DNA of 64,000 nucleotides, taken from contig JAJZGG010000002.1 of the NCBI GenBank assembly GCA_021804965.1, forward strand, positions 1 to 64,000. The letters are read 5' to 3'. The position numbers and the translations under genes are program-made. Source of the stretch: Acidobacteriota bacterium (lineage in GTDB: Bacteria > Acidobacteriota > Terriglobia > Terriglobales > Acidobacteriaceae). This document shows, in pieces, positions 29,223-37,681 of this stretch. Each line of letters starts with the position of its first letter. Position 1 is the stretch's first letter. A model generated the notes under the pieces. The model was not told the DNA's origin and did not search any database. It saw only the letters and a list, made by a program, of their open reading frames with translations.

Positions 29223-30518
29223 ATGGGAACGATGATGCATACCACGAGCGCGCTGGGATCGGCAGCGGCAGATTTTGCCTCGCTGCTGGAGGCGGTTGCC
29301 CTTGATCCGGAGGCGTTGCTGGGCAAGGCAGCTTCGTCCCGGGACAGAGCCAAGGATCGCTCGCAGGCTGTCCCGTTCCAGAAGCGACCGAGGGTGGGCA
29401 GCGCTGCTGCAGACATGGAATCCCTGACATCGCAGGCGAGCCATCGCGAGGCTTCCCCCAGCGTTCCCGCGTCCAGGCGTGGCTCAGCAGAAACGCAGCT
29501 GCCGACAGTAGATCCTCGAACGAAGGCGCAGAAGTTGAACGCCTCCTCCGAATCGCTGAGCCAGCCTCGGAATGCTGAGCGTCGGCTGGGTCTGGAAGCC
29601 GAACTTCCAGAGAGCAGGCCGACCAGAAAGGCTGGTTCCAAACGGCCCTCGGCTCGTGCCTCCCAAATGGCGAAAGCAGAGTCCTCTCAGGCAGAACGCG
29701 CGATCGGAAGATCGTCGGCATCATCTCGAGGCATCCGGTCCCTGGAGTCTGCGCCGAACATTCATGCCCGTCGGGAGCAGGCGCAGCAGATTGCAGTTGT
29801 GCCGAAGCAGATGCCGGGACTCGATTCCGGGCAGGCCACCGGCTCGAAGACGCTGCGTAGAGACGCCAAGGGCGACGGGATGCGCAACAACGTGGATGGG
29901 GCGGCGATTCCAAAGAGAGATCGCAAGCCTCCCCGATCTCTGCGCTTGCGAACCAATGTTGCCGGACAGTGGCATGCTGTGGCTGCTCCGGTCAATCCGG
30001 GCGTTCCAGAGATTTCTGGCGAGGAAGCATTGCCAGCCGCTCTTGCTGAGGCCTTGCTGGCCGACGATACCGTAGCCATTGGTCATCCGGGATTGTCATC
30101 GGAGGCGGATTCACCGATCCGACTGTCGAAGAGCGAGCCCCTGCAGCGATCGCAGGATGCCGAGCCTGTTCCGGTTGTGCGCAGCCGGACGCGTGCGCGG
30201 CGCAAATGCGTGACCATCTCGGTGCGATTGAACGAAGCAGAAGCAAGGATGCTGCGCGGCAGGGCGAGTGAGTCTGAGCTCTCCGTCTCGGACTACCTGC
30301 GCTCCTGTGTCCTTGAGGCGGACCAGCTGCGCATGCAGGTCAAGCAGGTTCTGGCGGAGATGCGCACTCGCGCACAGGAGACAGCCGCACAGAAGGAGTT
30401 CCTGCCTTCGGCCGATGTCCCGGCCCAGCCACCGGTTCCCGAACCGCGGTGGAAGCGCTGGTTGTCTGCCATGCGCAGCCCGGCACACGCAGTCGCCACT
30501 GCAGCCACCCACTCCTAA
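29223..30518 (+). CDS. disordered protein with C-terminal ribbon-helix-helix domain
   Basis: 431 residues. About the first 320 are low-complexity and rich in Ser, Ala, Arg and Pro, with no recognisable domain and no signal peptide. Near residues 328-375 is a ribbon-helix-helix DNA-binding motif: a strand KCVTISVRLNEAEARML, a turn and LSVSDYLRSCVLEADQL, like Arc/MobC/ParG-type proteins. A short coiled tail follows. Codon use is that of the genome and the frame is long. No relaxase, oriT or partition ATPase is adjacent, so a mobilisation role is not supported. The start could also be ATG 29232 or 29235. Function unknown. Confidence 0.7.
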   Translation: MGTMMHTTSALGSAAADFASLLEAVALDPEALLGKAASSRDRAKDRSQAVPFQKRPRVGSAAADMESLTSQASHREASPSVPASRRGSAETQLPTVDPRTKAQKLNASSESLSQPRNAERRLGLEAELPESRPTRKAGSKRPSARASQMAKAESSQAERAIGRSSASSRGIRSLESAPNIHARREQAQQIAVVPKQMPGLDSGQATGSKTLRRDAKGDGMRNNVDGAAIPKRDRKPPRSLRLRTNVAGQWHAVAAPVNPGVPEISGEEALPAALAEALLADDTVAIGHPGLSSEADSPIRLSKSEPLQRSQDAEPVPVVRSRTRARRKCVTISVRLNEAEARMLRGRASESELSVSDYLRSCVLEADQLRMQVKQVLAEMRTRAQETAAQKEFLPSADVPAQPPVPEPRWKRWLSAMRSPAHAVATAATHS

Positions 30519-30626
30519 TGGAAGCGATTTGCCGCAGCTGTTCCGGGCCGCAAATCTTCGTTCAATCCATTGCAATGCAACCGGATCTTCTTCGGAGTCG
30601 ATCCGCCGCTGATGCCGGCAAGGTCT

Positions 30627-30665
30627 CCGCTGCCTGACCCCGATTGGGTTGGCATCAGGCAGCGG
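30627..30665. terminator. possible terminator hairpin between convergent genes
   Basis: CCGCTGCCTGA (30627-30637) pairs perfectly with TCAGGCAGCGG (30655-30665), 11 bp, between the ends of the ribbon-helix-helix gene and the Old Yellow Enzyme gene. No T-tract follows on either strand, so it may be Rho-assisted or merely protective. Confidence 0.35.
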
Positions 30666-30675
30666 CCAGGGTGGT

Positions 30676-31857
30676 TCAGCGTGCGGACGTTTCTTCCAGC
30701 GTGGGGTAGTCGGTGTAGCCCTTGTCTGTGCCGCCGTAAAAGCTGGAGCGGTCATAGGGCTGCAGGGCTGCGCCCAACTGGAGGCGACGTGGAAGATCCG
30801 GGTTGGAGATGAACCAGCGTCCGAAGGCGATGGCATCGGCTTCACCCGAAGCGACGGTGCGGCTTGCGCTCTCGCCCAGAAATCCTCCAGCGGCGATCAG
30901 CGTTCCGGGGAAGGCCTTGCGGAAGCTGGCTGCTGCGTCGGGAGCGCTTGTGTCCAGAGAGCCGTCGGCGCCGCCGTTCGCGCGTGGTTCCACCAGGTGC
31001 GCGTAGGCAATGCCACGGGCAGAGAGCTGCTCCAGCACGTAGGTGAAGAGCGGCACGGGATTGGAGTCGCTCATGGAGTTGAATTTGCCCCAGGGCGAAA
31101 GACGGACGCCCACGCGCCCCGCTCCCCAGACGGCAATGACGGCATCGACAACTTCCAGCAGGAGTCGGGCGCGGTTTTCCACCGAGCCGCCGTAGGCATC
31201 CGTGCGCTGGTTGACGCCGTCTTCCAGGAACTGATCGAGGAGGTATCCGTTGGCCGAGTGCAGTTCAATGCCGTCAAATCCTGCCGCCTTCGCACTGCGA
31301 GCGGCGTGAACGTAGTCGGCAACCACCCGGGGCAGTTCCTCGATGGCGAGTGCGCGCGGCGTCTCGAAATCCACCGGCTGAAAGGCTGCATTCAGCGTTT
31401 TGCCTTCTGTCGGTACCACTGCAGAGGCGGAGACGGGCAGACCCTGCTCCGGATGGAGCGAGCTGTGGCTGATGCGGCCAACATGCCAGAGCTGGGCAAA
31501 GAGATAGCCGCCCTTGGCATGCACGGCATCGGTCACGACGCGCCAGCCGGCAATCTGTTCTTCCGAGTAGATTCCCGGTGTCGCCGGATAGCCTTTGCCT
31601 TCCAGCGAGATCTGTGTGGCTTCACTGATGAGCAGTCCGCCGGGCGTGGCTCGCTGCGCGTAGTAGGTGGCATTCAGCGCATTGGGCACATCGCCGGGCT
31701 GGGTGGAGCGCATCCGGGTCAGGGGTGCCAGCACCACGCGGTGGGCCAGACGGAGATCCCCAACCGTCAGCGGCGTGAAGAGTGGAGCGTTCTGCAGCGG
31801 TGTCTCCGCAGCATTTTGCAAGGAAGAGGAGGAATGATCCGGTGTGGCAACTGTCAT
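30676..31857 (-). CDS. Old Yellow Enzyme family alkene reductase (NADH:flavin oxidoreductase)
   Basis: FMN-containing TIM-barrel reductase of activated alkenes, nitro compounds or nitrate esters (NemA/OYE class). Landmarks: FTPLTVGDLRLAHRVVLAPLTRMR at the N-terminus (core VVLAPLTRMR), QLWHVGRISH, the substrate-binding motif IELHSANGYLLDQFL, RTDAYGGSVENRARLLLEV and a final GEADAIAFGRWFISNPDLP. 393 residues, with about 22 extra N-terminal residues. ATG 31857 has only a weak ribosome site. It stands alone between convergent and divergent neighbours. Confidence 0.94.
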   Translation of the reverse strand: MTVATPDHSSSSLQNAAETPLQNAPLFTPLTVGDLRLAHRVVLAPLTRMRSTQPGDVPNALNATYYAQRATPGGLLISEATQISLEGKGYPATPGIYSEEQIAGWRVVTDAVHAKGGYLFAQLWHVGRISHSSLHPEQGLPVSASAVVPTEGKTLNAAFQPVDFETPRALAIEELPRVVADYVHAARSAKAAGFDGIELHSANGYLLDQFLEDGVNQRTDAYGGSVENRARLLLEVVDAVIAVWGAGRVGVRLSPWGKFNSMSDSNPVPLFTYVLEQLSARGIAYAHLVEPRANGGADGSLDTSAPDAAASFRKAFPGTLIAAGGFLGESASRTVASGEADAIAFGRWFISNPDLPRRLQLGAALQPYDRSSFYGGTDKGYTDYPTLEETSAR

Positions 31858-31937
31858 ACCGGAGTAGATGATCGAGCGGGCAGGAAAGTCGCAAGGCCGA
31901 GATTTGCAGCAGGAAAAACGGTACGGCTGCCAGCGGA

Positions 31938-33422
31938 TCAGGACGGCGTGTTCTGCGCGGAGTCCTCACTGGCGGCAAGGGATAGCTGCGACCCGAAGCC
32001 AGCATCGGCGTCCTCGTCCAGAGCGCGGGCAACGAGCGGCTGCGGGAGGGTTTTGGAGGGTTTGACGCCCAGCTGCTTCAGCTTTTCCACCTGTCCAATC
32101 AGGTTGCCGGCTCCGGTGCTCAGCTTGCCCATCGCGGAGTCAAAGCTGGTGCGCGCCTGTCGCAGCCGGTCGTCCAGTTTCTGCATGTCGTCCACAAAGC
32201 CGACAAACTTTTCATACAGCCGTGCCCCGCGGTCGGCAATCTCGCGCACGTTGCGTGCCTGCTGCTCCTGCTGCCAAAGGTTGTCAACGATGCGGATGAC
32301 GAAGAGCAGCGTGGTGGGTCCGGCGATCAGAATGTTGGAGCGATATGCGTCCTGCCACAGGTCGGCATCCGACTGCAGGGCGGTCAGCGCCGCCGGTTCA
32401 ATGGGAATGAACAGGACCACAAAGTCCGGCGTGGCCAGTCCATTGAGGTTGTGATACTGCTTACCCGCCAGGCCCTTGATGTGGGAGCGGACACTGGCCT
32501 GATGGCGCTTCAGTGCTTCTGTGCGGGTGGATTCCTCGGTTGCGCTGGTGTATTCGGTCCAGGCCGTGAGCGAAACCTTGGAGTCAACCACAAGCTGGCG
32601 GCTGCCGGGCAGGTGGAGGATGACATCGGTGCGCGAGGGCTCGCCGGTGGCACTGTCTGCCGCGGCAAAACTCTGCTGGAAGGTGAATTGCTGGCCCTGG
32701 CGCAGTCCTGCCTTTTCCAGCAGGTCCAGCAGAATAAACTCGCCCCAGTCGCCCTGCGTCTTGGCCGAGCCGCTCAGTGCCTGGGTAAGTGCCTTGGTCT
32801 TGTCGGCCAGCTCCTGATTCATGCCGGTCAGTGTGCCGATCAGCTCGCGCAGGCCGGATACGCTTTTCGCCGAGTCAAGCTGCGATTCCTCGACTTTTTT
32901 GCGGAAGCCTTCCAGTTGTTCGCGGAGCGGCCCAAGCAGGTCGGCGATCTCCTTGCGGCTGGACTCCGAGTAGGACTTGGCCCGGGCGTCGAGCACCTGA
33001 CCGGCGAGTGCCTGAAACTGTGCGGTCAGGGCCTGCTGCGCGTTCTGGAGGAGCTGCAGGTTTTCCGCCGTGCGGGAGCGCTCGGAATCGAGGGCCTCGC
33101 GCAGGCCATGGATTTGCCCGGTAAGCTGCTTCTCTGTTTCCGCCTTCTCGCCCTGTATCCGCGTCAATTCGGTTTGCAGACCCTCCCGCTCGTTTTTTGC
33201 CGCTTCGAGCATGCGCAGGCGCTCTTCGGCAAAGGCACCGGCGGCAGCGCTTGCCGTCTCCGCTGCGGTGCGCCCGGCTACAGCCGACTGCAGCGCAGCG
33301 TTCAGCCTGGCCAGCTCCGTCTGCGCCGCTGTTTGCAGGGTGCGACTGCTTCGTTGGCCGAGGAAGAAACCCAGGACAAGAGCCACAAAAAGGCTGGCAA
33401 TGCCGAGAATGAGGGTGAGCAT
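31938..33422 (-). CDS. rmuC: DNA recombination protein RmuC
   Basis: Membrane-tethered nuclease-like protein that limits recombination at inverted repeats. One N-terminal membrane helix (LILGIASLFVALVLGFFLG), a long coiled coil (about residues 25-180) and the RmuC domain with QGDWGEFILLDLLEKAGL, the nuclease-like core VDSKVSLTAWTEY, DFVVLFIPIEPAAL and the C-terminal helical region. 494 residues from ATG 33422; TTG 33440 would add six residues. Normal size for the family. Confidence 0.94.
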   Translation of the reverse strand: MLTLILGIASLFVALVLGFFLGQRSSRTLQTAAQTELARLNAALQSAVAGRTAAETASAAAGAFAEERLRMLEAAKNEREGLQTELTRIQGEKAETEKQLTGQIHGLREALDSERSRTAENLQLLQNAQQALTAQFQALAGQVLDARAKSYSESSRKEIADLLGPLREQLEGFRKKVEESQLDSAKSVSGLRELIGTLTGMNQELADKTKALTQALSGSAKTQGDWGEFILLDLLEKAGLRQGQQFTFQQSFAAADSATGEPSRTDVILHLPGSRQLVVDSKVSLTAWTEYTSATEESTRTEALKRHQASVRSHIKGLAGKQYHNLNGLATPDFVVLFIPIEPAALTALQSDADLWQDAYRSNILIAGPTTLLFVIRIVDNLWQQEQQARNVREIADRGARLYEKFVGFVDDMQKLDDRLRQARTSFDSAMGKLSTGAGNLIGQVEKLKQLGVKPSKTLPQPLVARALDEDADAGFGSQLSLAASEDSAQNTPS

Positions 33423-33743
33423 GAGCGGACTCCGGGGCAAGTGGATCGAATGGCTACATTGTATGTGCCGCGCCGGTCTCCTGCCTGTTGTTTCTCTGCT
33501 TTACACCGGGGTGTGGTGCCCGATAGACTCGATATGGTTTGAATGCAGCAAAGCATGAGTTCCAAGCACAGAGACGCGCAAATGATGCGCATTTGTGGTA
33601 GGCTGCGATGCGGTGGTCTGCTGGATACGGTTGCCTTGATGCTGAGGCAATAAGGCGGCAGGCACGCAGGTAGACGTAAGGAATTGCGGGCTTTGAATCG
33701 GAAATATCAGGAATCGCTGGATCAGGAACAAGGAGAAGCCAAG
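33423..33743 (+). promoter_or_regulatory. 321-base control region upstream of acpP-fabF
   Basis: Non-coding. It contains a perfect dyad CAAATG (33579-33584) - five bases - CATTTG (33590-33595), with the 8-base palindrome ATGCGCAT in its centre (33585-33592). This is a candidate operator for the fatty-acid genes or overlaps their promoter. The acpP ribosome site AAGGAGAA is at its 3' end. No unambiguous -35/-10 pair was found. Confidence 0.4.
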
Positions 33744-33986
33744 ATGGCAGTGGAAGAAAAAGTCAAGCAGATTATTGTGGAACAGCTCCAGGTGGACGAA
33801 GCCGAAGTGACTCCGGGAGCCAGCTTCCAGGAAGATCTGGGCGCCGATTCCCTGGACGTGGTGGAGTTGGTGATGCAGTTTGAAGAGGCCTTCGATCTGG
33901 AGATTCCGGACGAGGATGCCGAGAAGATCAAGACCGTCAAGGACGCGATCGACTACATCGAGAAGAACGCGAAGGCGGGCAAGTAG
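33744..33986 (+). CDS. acpP: acyl carrier protein
   Basis: 80-residue acidic carrier of growing fatty acyl chains. The 4'-phosphopantetheine attachment Ser is in [13 protein letters not shown] (about residue 37). Sequence from [14 protein letters not shown] to [12 protein letters not shown] is canonical. ATG 33744 follows AAGGAGAAG; the frame extends upstream to 33684 but without family similarity. It is followed three bases later by fabF, the standard pairing. Confidence 0.97.
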   Translation: MAVEEKVKQIIVEQLQVDEAEVTPGASFQEDLGADSLDVVELVMQFEEAFDLEIPDEDAEKIKTVKDAIDYIEKNAKAGK

Positions 33987-33989
33987 CGC

Positions 33990-35237
33990 GTGAAGCGAAG
34001 GGTCGTCATCACCGGAATTGGACTCATCTGCGGCGTGGGCAACACCACGGACGCAGTATGGGAGCAGCTGATTGCTGGAAACAGCGGCGTCGAGGCCATT
34101 CGGTCCTTCGACGCCAGCGAGTATCCGGTGAATTTTGCTGCTGAAGTGAAGAACTTCGATCCGCTCAACTTTGTGGACAAAAAGGAATCGCGCAAGATGG
34201 GTCGCTTCATCCATCTGGCGATTGCGGCCACCGAGGAGGCGATTCGACAGTCCGGACTGGTGATTACCCCGGAGATGGAAGAGCGGGTGGGCGTATTTAT
34301 CGGCTCAGGGATTGGCGGTTTCGAGATTATTGAGCGCGAGCACGCCAGCCTGCTGGCCGGTGGTCCGCGCAAGATCTCCCCATTCTTCATCCCCGCAGCC
34401 ATTGTGAACATGGCCGCCGGTCATGTGAGCATTCGCTACAACGCCAAAGGGCCGATCTCAGCCACAGCCACGGCCTGCGCCACGTCGGCGAACTCGATTG
34501 GCGACTCCTTCCATATGATCCAGCACGGAGAGGCCGACGTGATGATTGCCGGCGGCTCCGAGGCTGCGGTCACGCCTCTTTCCGTGGGCGGATTTGCTGC
34601 CATGCGGGCACTCTCCACCCGGAATGACGACCCCAAATCCGCCAGCAGGCCCTTCGACAAGGATCGCGATGGATTCGTCCTCGGCGAAGGTGCGGGCATG
34701 CTCATTCTGGAAGAGCTGGAGTTTGCCAAGGCACGCGGGGCAAAGATTCTAGGTGAAGTGCTCGGCTATGGCATGAGCGCCGATGCGTATCACATGACCG
34801 GCATTGCCCCGGAAGGCGCCGGAGCGCAGCGCAGCATGCGTGCCGCGCTGAAGGATGCCGGCATCGCTCCGCATCAGGTGGGCTACGTGAACGCGCATGC
34901 GACGTCCACTCCGGCCGGAGATGGCAACGAGTCGCGGGCCATTGAACTGGTCTTTGGCGAGCACGCCACCAGTCACACGTTGAAGGTGAGCAGCACGAAG
35001 TCCATGACGGGGCACCTCCTTGGTGCAGCCGGCGGTCTGGAAGCTGGCATCACGGCCATGGCACTGCTGAAGCAGCAGCTTCCGCCGACCATCAACCTGG
35101 GTACGCCAGGCGAGGATTGCGTGCTGGACTACGTCGCGAACAAGGCCATTGCGGCATCCGTGGATGTTGCCTTGTCGAACTCGTTCGGCTTTGGCGGAAT
35201 CAACGCCTCGCTGGTGATGCGGCGCTGGACGGAATAG
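33990..35237 (+). CDS. fabF: beta-ketoacyl-ACP synthase II FabF
   Basis: Condensing enzyme of fatty-acid elongation. Active-site Cys in ATATACATSANSIGDSF, the two catalytic His in YVNAHATSTPAGD and SSTKSMTGHLLGAAGG, and the terminal Phe loop SNSFGFGGINASL. 415 residues, normal. Starts at GTG 33990, three bases after acpP TAG, so the pair is translationally coupled. Elongates acyl-ACPs including C16:1 by family knowledge. Confidence 0.97.
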   Translation: MKRRVVITGIGLICGVGNTTDAVWEQLIAGNSGVEAIRSFDASEYPVNFAAEVKNFDPLNFVDKKESRKMGRFIHLAIAATEEAIRQSGLVITPEMEERVGVFIGSGIGGFEIIEREHASLLAGGPRKISPFFIPAAIVNMAAGHVSIRYNAKGPISATATACATSANSIGDSFHMIQHGEADVMIAGGSEAAVTPLSVGGFAAMRALSTRNDDPKSASRPFDKDRDGFVLGEGAGMLILEELEFAKARGAKILGEVLGYGMSADAYHMTGIAPEGAGAQRSMRAALKDAGIAPHQVGYVNAHATSTPAGDGNESRAIELVFGEHATSHTLKVSSTKSMTGHLLGAAGGLEAGITAMALLKQQLPPTINLGTPGEDCVLDYVANKAIAASVDVALSNSFGFGGINASLVMRRWTE

Positions 35238-35387
35238 CACCCATTCCCTCTCTCATCGCAGAATCTGGACGAGCCTGTATCGACAGCTCTCCGGCTGGGA
35301 TTGCGTCTGGATTCAGCGCAGGATCCAGCTTCCATCAACCCCTCGTAAACAGGCGATAGAACTGCCTGGGGCAATGGCTGTGTGTCC

Positions 35388-35546
35388 TCACACAACCATC
35401 ACGATCCCGACGATCCCGAAGAGCACGAACCAGGCGATCCATCGAAAGAATCACCAGACGAGGGTTGCGGCCAGTGGCGAGAGTGGCTGGACGGGTGGAG
35501 TTTCCAGCGGTTGTAGGCTTTGCAGGGAATCTTCCGAATCTGTCAT
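35388..35546 (-). pseudogene. small single-helix membrane protein gene interrupted by an in-frame TGA
   Basis: ATG 35546 has a strong ribosome site (GGGAGG, seven bases upstream). It opens a 31-residue hydrophilic, proline-rich segment (MTDSEDSLQ...PLAATLVW), then meets TGA at 35451-35453. In the same frame, directly after it, come 20 residues that form an ideal membrane helix (FFRWIAWFVLFGIVGIVMVV) and a second TGA at 35388-35390. A single TGG to TGA change in a Trp-rich boundary would explain this. Readthrough or recoding, or a genuine 31-residue product, are alternatives. It lies just downstream of the Yip1-type gene in the same direction. Too small for routine gene calling. Confidence 0.5.
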
Positions 35547-35662
35547 ACCGCGCCTCCCGTGGTGCTGGCCGCTGAGCCAGCTTGCTGGGGACGAGCTTGC
35601 CCGGGGGCAAGCTCGCCGGGGGTGGAAACGCACTGCTGAAGAACGATATTCGCTACAACTTC

Positions 35663-36418
35663 TCAGGAAAATGCGACGCTGGCTCCAACGCCGATCAGCA
35701 CCATCAAGATCCACCAGCCAAAGACCGCCGTCAGCCCGCTGCTGCGCTTGGTGCGGGCCACCACAGACAGCCCGATGCCCATGAGCACCAGCGTCCACAG
35801 CATGACCAGGTCAACCTGGCTGGCCAGCGTATAGAAGGCCTTGGGCGTATCCGTGGGATTCAGGTAATAGCCAAGGTTTGTGCCTGCGGGATTGTTGATC
35901 TGGAAGCCCTCGGGGTCCAGGCCTGCCATCAGCGCGAGAATGGCGAGCAGAAATTTCAAGAGTCCGGGAAGGCCGGCGTACCAGGTGACGGCATATACCT
36001 GCCAGAAAGCGGCGCGGCCGCCAAAGACAAAATTGATGGTCCCCAGCAGCACGGCAGCTTCAATGGCGGCAAAGAGCAACGTGAGGATGGGCATGCCCAG
36101 CCATACCCCCTGGGTGAAGCTGACGGCAATCTTTTCCGAGTTGGCGCGTTGCTCCGGCGTCAGATTTTCCAATTGCTGTGCCTGCTTGGGGGCAAGCCGG
36201 AGGTTGTTTTCGTAGACCTGCTTCCAGCCCACCTTTGCCGTGACGGAGAAATAAAAGAGATAGATCACGATCATGGTGAACAGGAAGGGCATCCACCAGG
36301 ACGGGCGTCGAGCGATGGACTCAAAGACCTGAGTCGGCTTGTGAAAGACGCCGGGAACGCAGGCAGCGGGCGAGAGCAAGGCGGTAGGTTCAGGCGGGTT
36401 GGGCAGGGCGTCGTTCAA
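35663..36418 (-). CDS. Yip1-domain integral membrane protein
   Basis: 251 residues with about five membrane helices: WWMPFLFTMIVIYLFYF, GMPILTLLFAAIEAAVLLG, FWQVYAVTWYAGLPGLLKF, LVMLWTLVLMGIGLSVVA and AVFGWWILMVLIGVGAS. The N-terminal FHKPTQVFESIARRPSWW and the overall pattern match Yip1/DUF1282 proteins, whose bacterial role is unknown. The start is TTG 36418, six bases from AAGGAGA, which is convincing. In many acidobacteria this family neighbours transport genes, but none is present here. Confidence 0.8.
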   Translation of the reverse strand: MNDALPNPPEPTALLSPAACVPGVFHKPTQVFESIARRPSWWMPFLFTMIVIYLFYFSVTAKVGWKQVYENNLRLAPKQAQQLENLTPEQRANSEKIAVSFTQGVWLGMPILTLLFAAIEAAVLLGTINFVFGGRAAFWQVYAVTWYAGLPGLLKFLLAILALMAGLDPEGFQINNPAGTNLGYYLNPTDTPKAFYTLASQVDLVMLWTLVLMGIGLSVVARTKRSSGLTAVFGWWILMVLIGVGASVAFS

Positions 36419-36570
36419 GGGTAGTCTCCTTCAGCGCAGGAAATAGAAAGATTGGGAGAACAGAGGCATTGTAGCCTGAAATCGGGTCCAGCTTCGCATT
36501 TCCATGAACAGGCAGTTAAGATCAGGGGAGCGGTCATCCGGGCAGATTTTGGATGGCAGGGATGGGGTTG

Positions 36571-37617
36571 ATGAACGAGCAGGCGATGCGATTGAAAACA
36601 TTGGAGTTCCCTCAGGAGTTCTGTCCTGGCGCGCAGCAGGCCGTGGAGACCTGTCTGCGTGTGGAATCCTCCGAGAAAGTGACACTGATCTTCGATCGCA
36701 TCACGGAGCCCATTGCCGCGTCCCTGGCCCAGGCGCTGGAGCGAGTGGGCTGCCGGTGGAATGCCTTCCTTTTGGAAGAGTTGGCGGAGCGGCCGCTGCA
36801 GGAGATGCCGTCTGCCGTTCTGGCGGATATGGAGTCCTCTGATGTCTCCATCTTTGCCGTGACCGTACAGCGTAACGAGTTGAAAAGCCGCATGCAGATG
36901 ACCGATGTGGTGAATCGCCGCCGAATGCGCCACGCCCACATGGTGAATATCACGCCGGAGATCATGTGCCAGGGCATGCGCGCGGACTATGCCCGAGTGG
37001 ACCGGCTCTCCCAGCGGGTGATGGATCGCGTGACCCGTGCGCGACGGATTCGAGCAACAACCCCGGCAGGAACCGCCATCACCGCGGACCTGAATCCCGA
37101 CTATCGTTGGTTGAAGACCAGCGGGATCATCAGCCGGGACAAATGGGGCAATTTGCCGGGCGGTGAGTGCTTTACGACCCCCGGCGAAGTGAATGGGCGG
37201 TTTGTCGTGGATGGGGTGGTGGGCGACTGGCTCTGCGCGCGCTATGGCTTGCTTGCCGATGCTCCCTTGACGATTGAGATTGCAGGCAACCGCGTGGTGG
37301 ATTGTTCCAGCGCGAACAAGGCGTTGGAAGCGGATTTTCGGGCCTATATCGCCACGGATGAGAATTCCAACCGCGTGGGCGAGTTTGCGATCGGGACGAA
37401 TGTCGGCGTCGAGCGGGTCATCGGCAACATCCTGCAGGACGAGAAGTTTCCGGGCATCCATATCGCCTTTGGAAATCCCTACGGAGAGCACACCGGTGCC
37501 GCCTGGCGCTCCGGGACCCATATCGACGTGGTCGGGCTGAAGTTTGATATCTGGCTGGAATATCAGGCCGGTGAAGAGCAGATCATGCGCGATGGCCGGT
37601 TTCTGATCGAAGATTAA
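36571..37617 (+). CDS. M29-like aminopeptidase
   Basis: Cytoplasmic metallo-aminopeptidase of the AmpS/PepS (M29) type. Signatures are NLPGGECFTTPGEVNGRFVVDG (core LPGGECFTTP), GEFAIGTN with its metal-binding Glu, and a C-terminal His cluster HIAFGNPYGEHTGA...GTHIDV. At 348 residues it is somewhat shorter than classical M29 members (about 410), lacking part of the N-terminal domain. ATG 36571 is preferred for its GGGATGGGG upstream, though ATG 36553 is in frame. It is divergent from the Yip1-type gene and followed by an aldo/keto reductase. Confidence 0.85.
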   Translation: MNEQAMRLKTLEFPQEFCPGAQQAVETCLRVESSEKVTLIFDRITEPIAASLAQALERVGCRWNAFLLEELAERPLQEMPSAVLADMESSDVSIFAVTVQRNELKSRMQMTDVVNRRRMRHAHMVNITPEIMCQGMRADYARVDRLSQRVMDRVTRARRIRATTPAGTAITADLNPDYRWLKTSGIISRDKWGNLPGGECFTTPGEVNGRFVVDGVVGDWLCARYGLLADAPLTIEIAGNRVVDCSSANKALEADFRAYIATDENSNRVGEFAIGTNVGVERVIGNILQDEKFPGIHIAFGNPYGEHTGAAWRSGTHIDVVGLKFDIWLEYQAGEEQIMRDGRFLIED

Positions 37618-37681
37618 CAAGATCGCGGGGAAGGACTCTGCGTCCTTGCAACGAATTGCCTGCAGGAGCATCTGAATTGGT

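Noticed and set aside
29223-30518. Ribbon-helix-helix protein as evidence for an integrated mobile element
   Set aside because: No relaxase, integrase, att repeats or insertion sequence nearby and codon use matches the chromosome.
35593-35614. Hairpin GAGCTTGCCC/GGGCAAGCTC after the Yip1-type gene as a terminator
   Set aside because: Stem is perfect but the loop is two bases and no T-tract follows on either strand.
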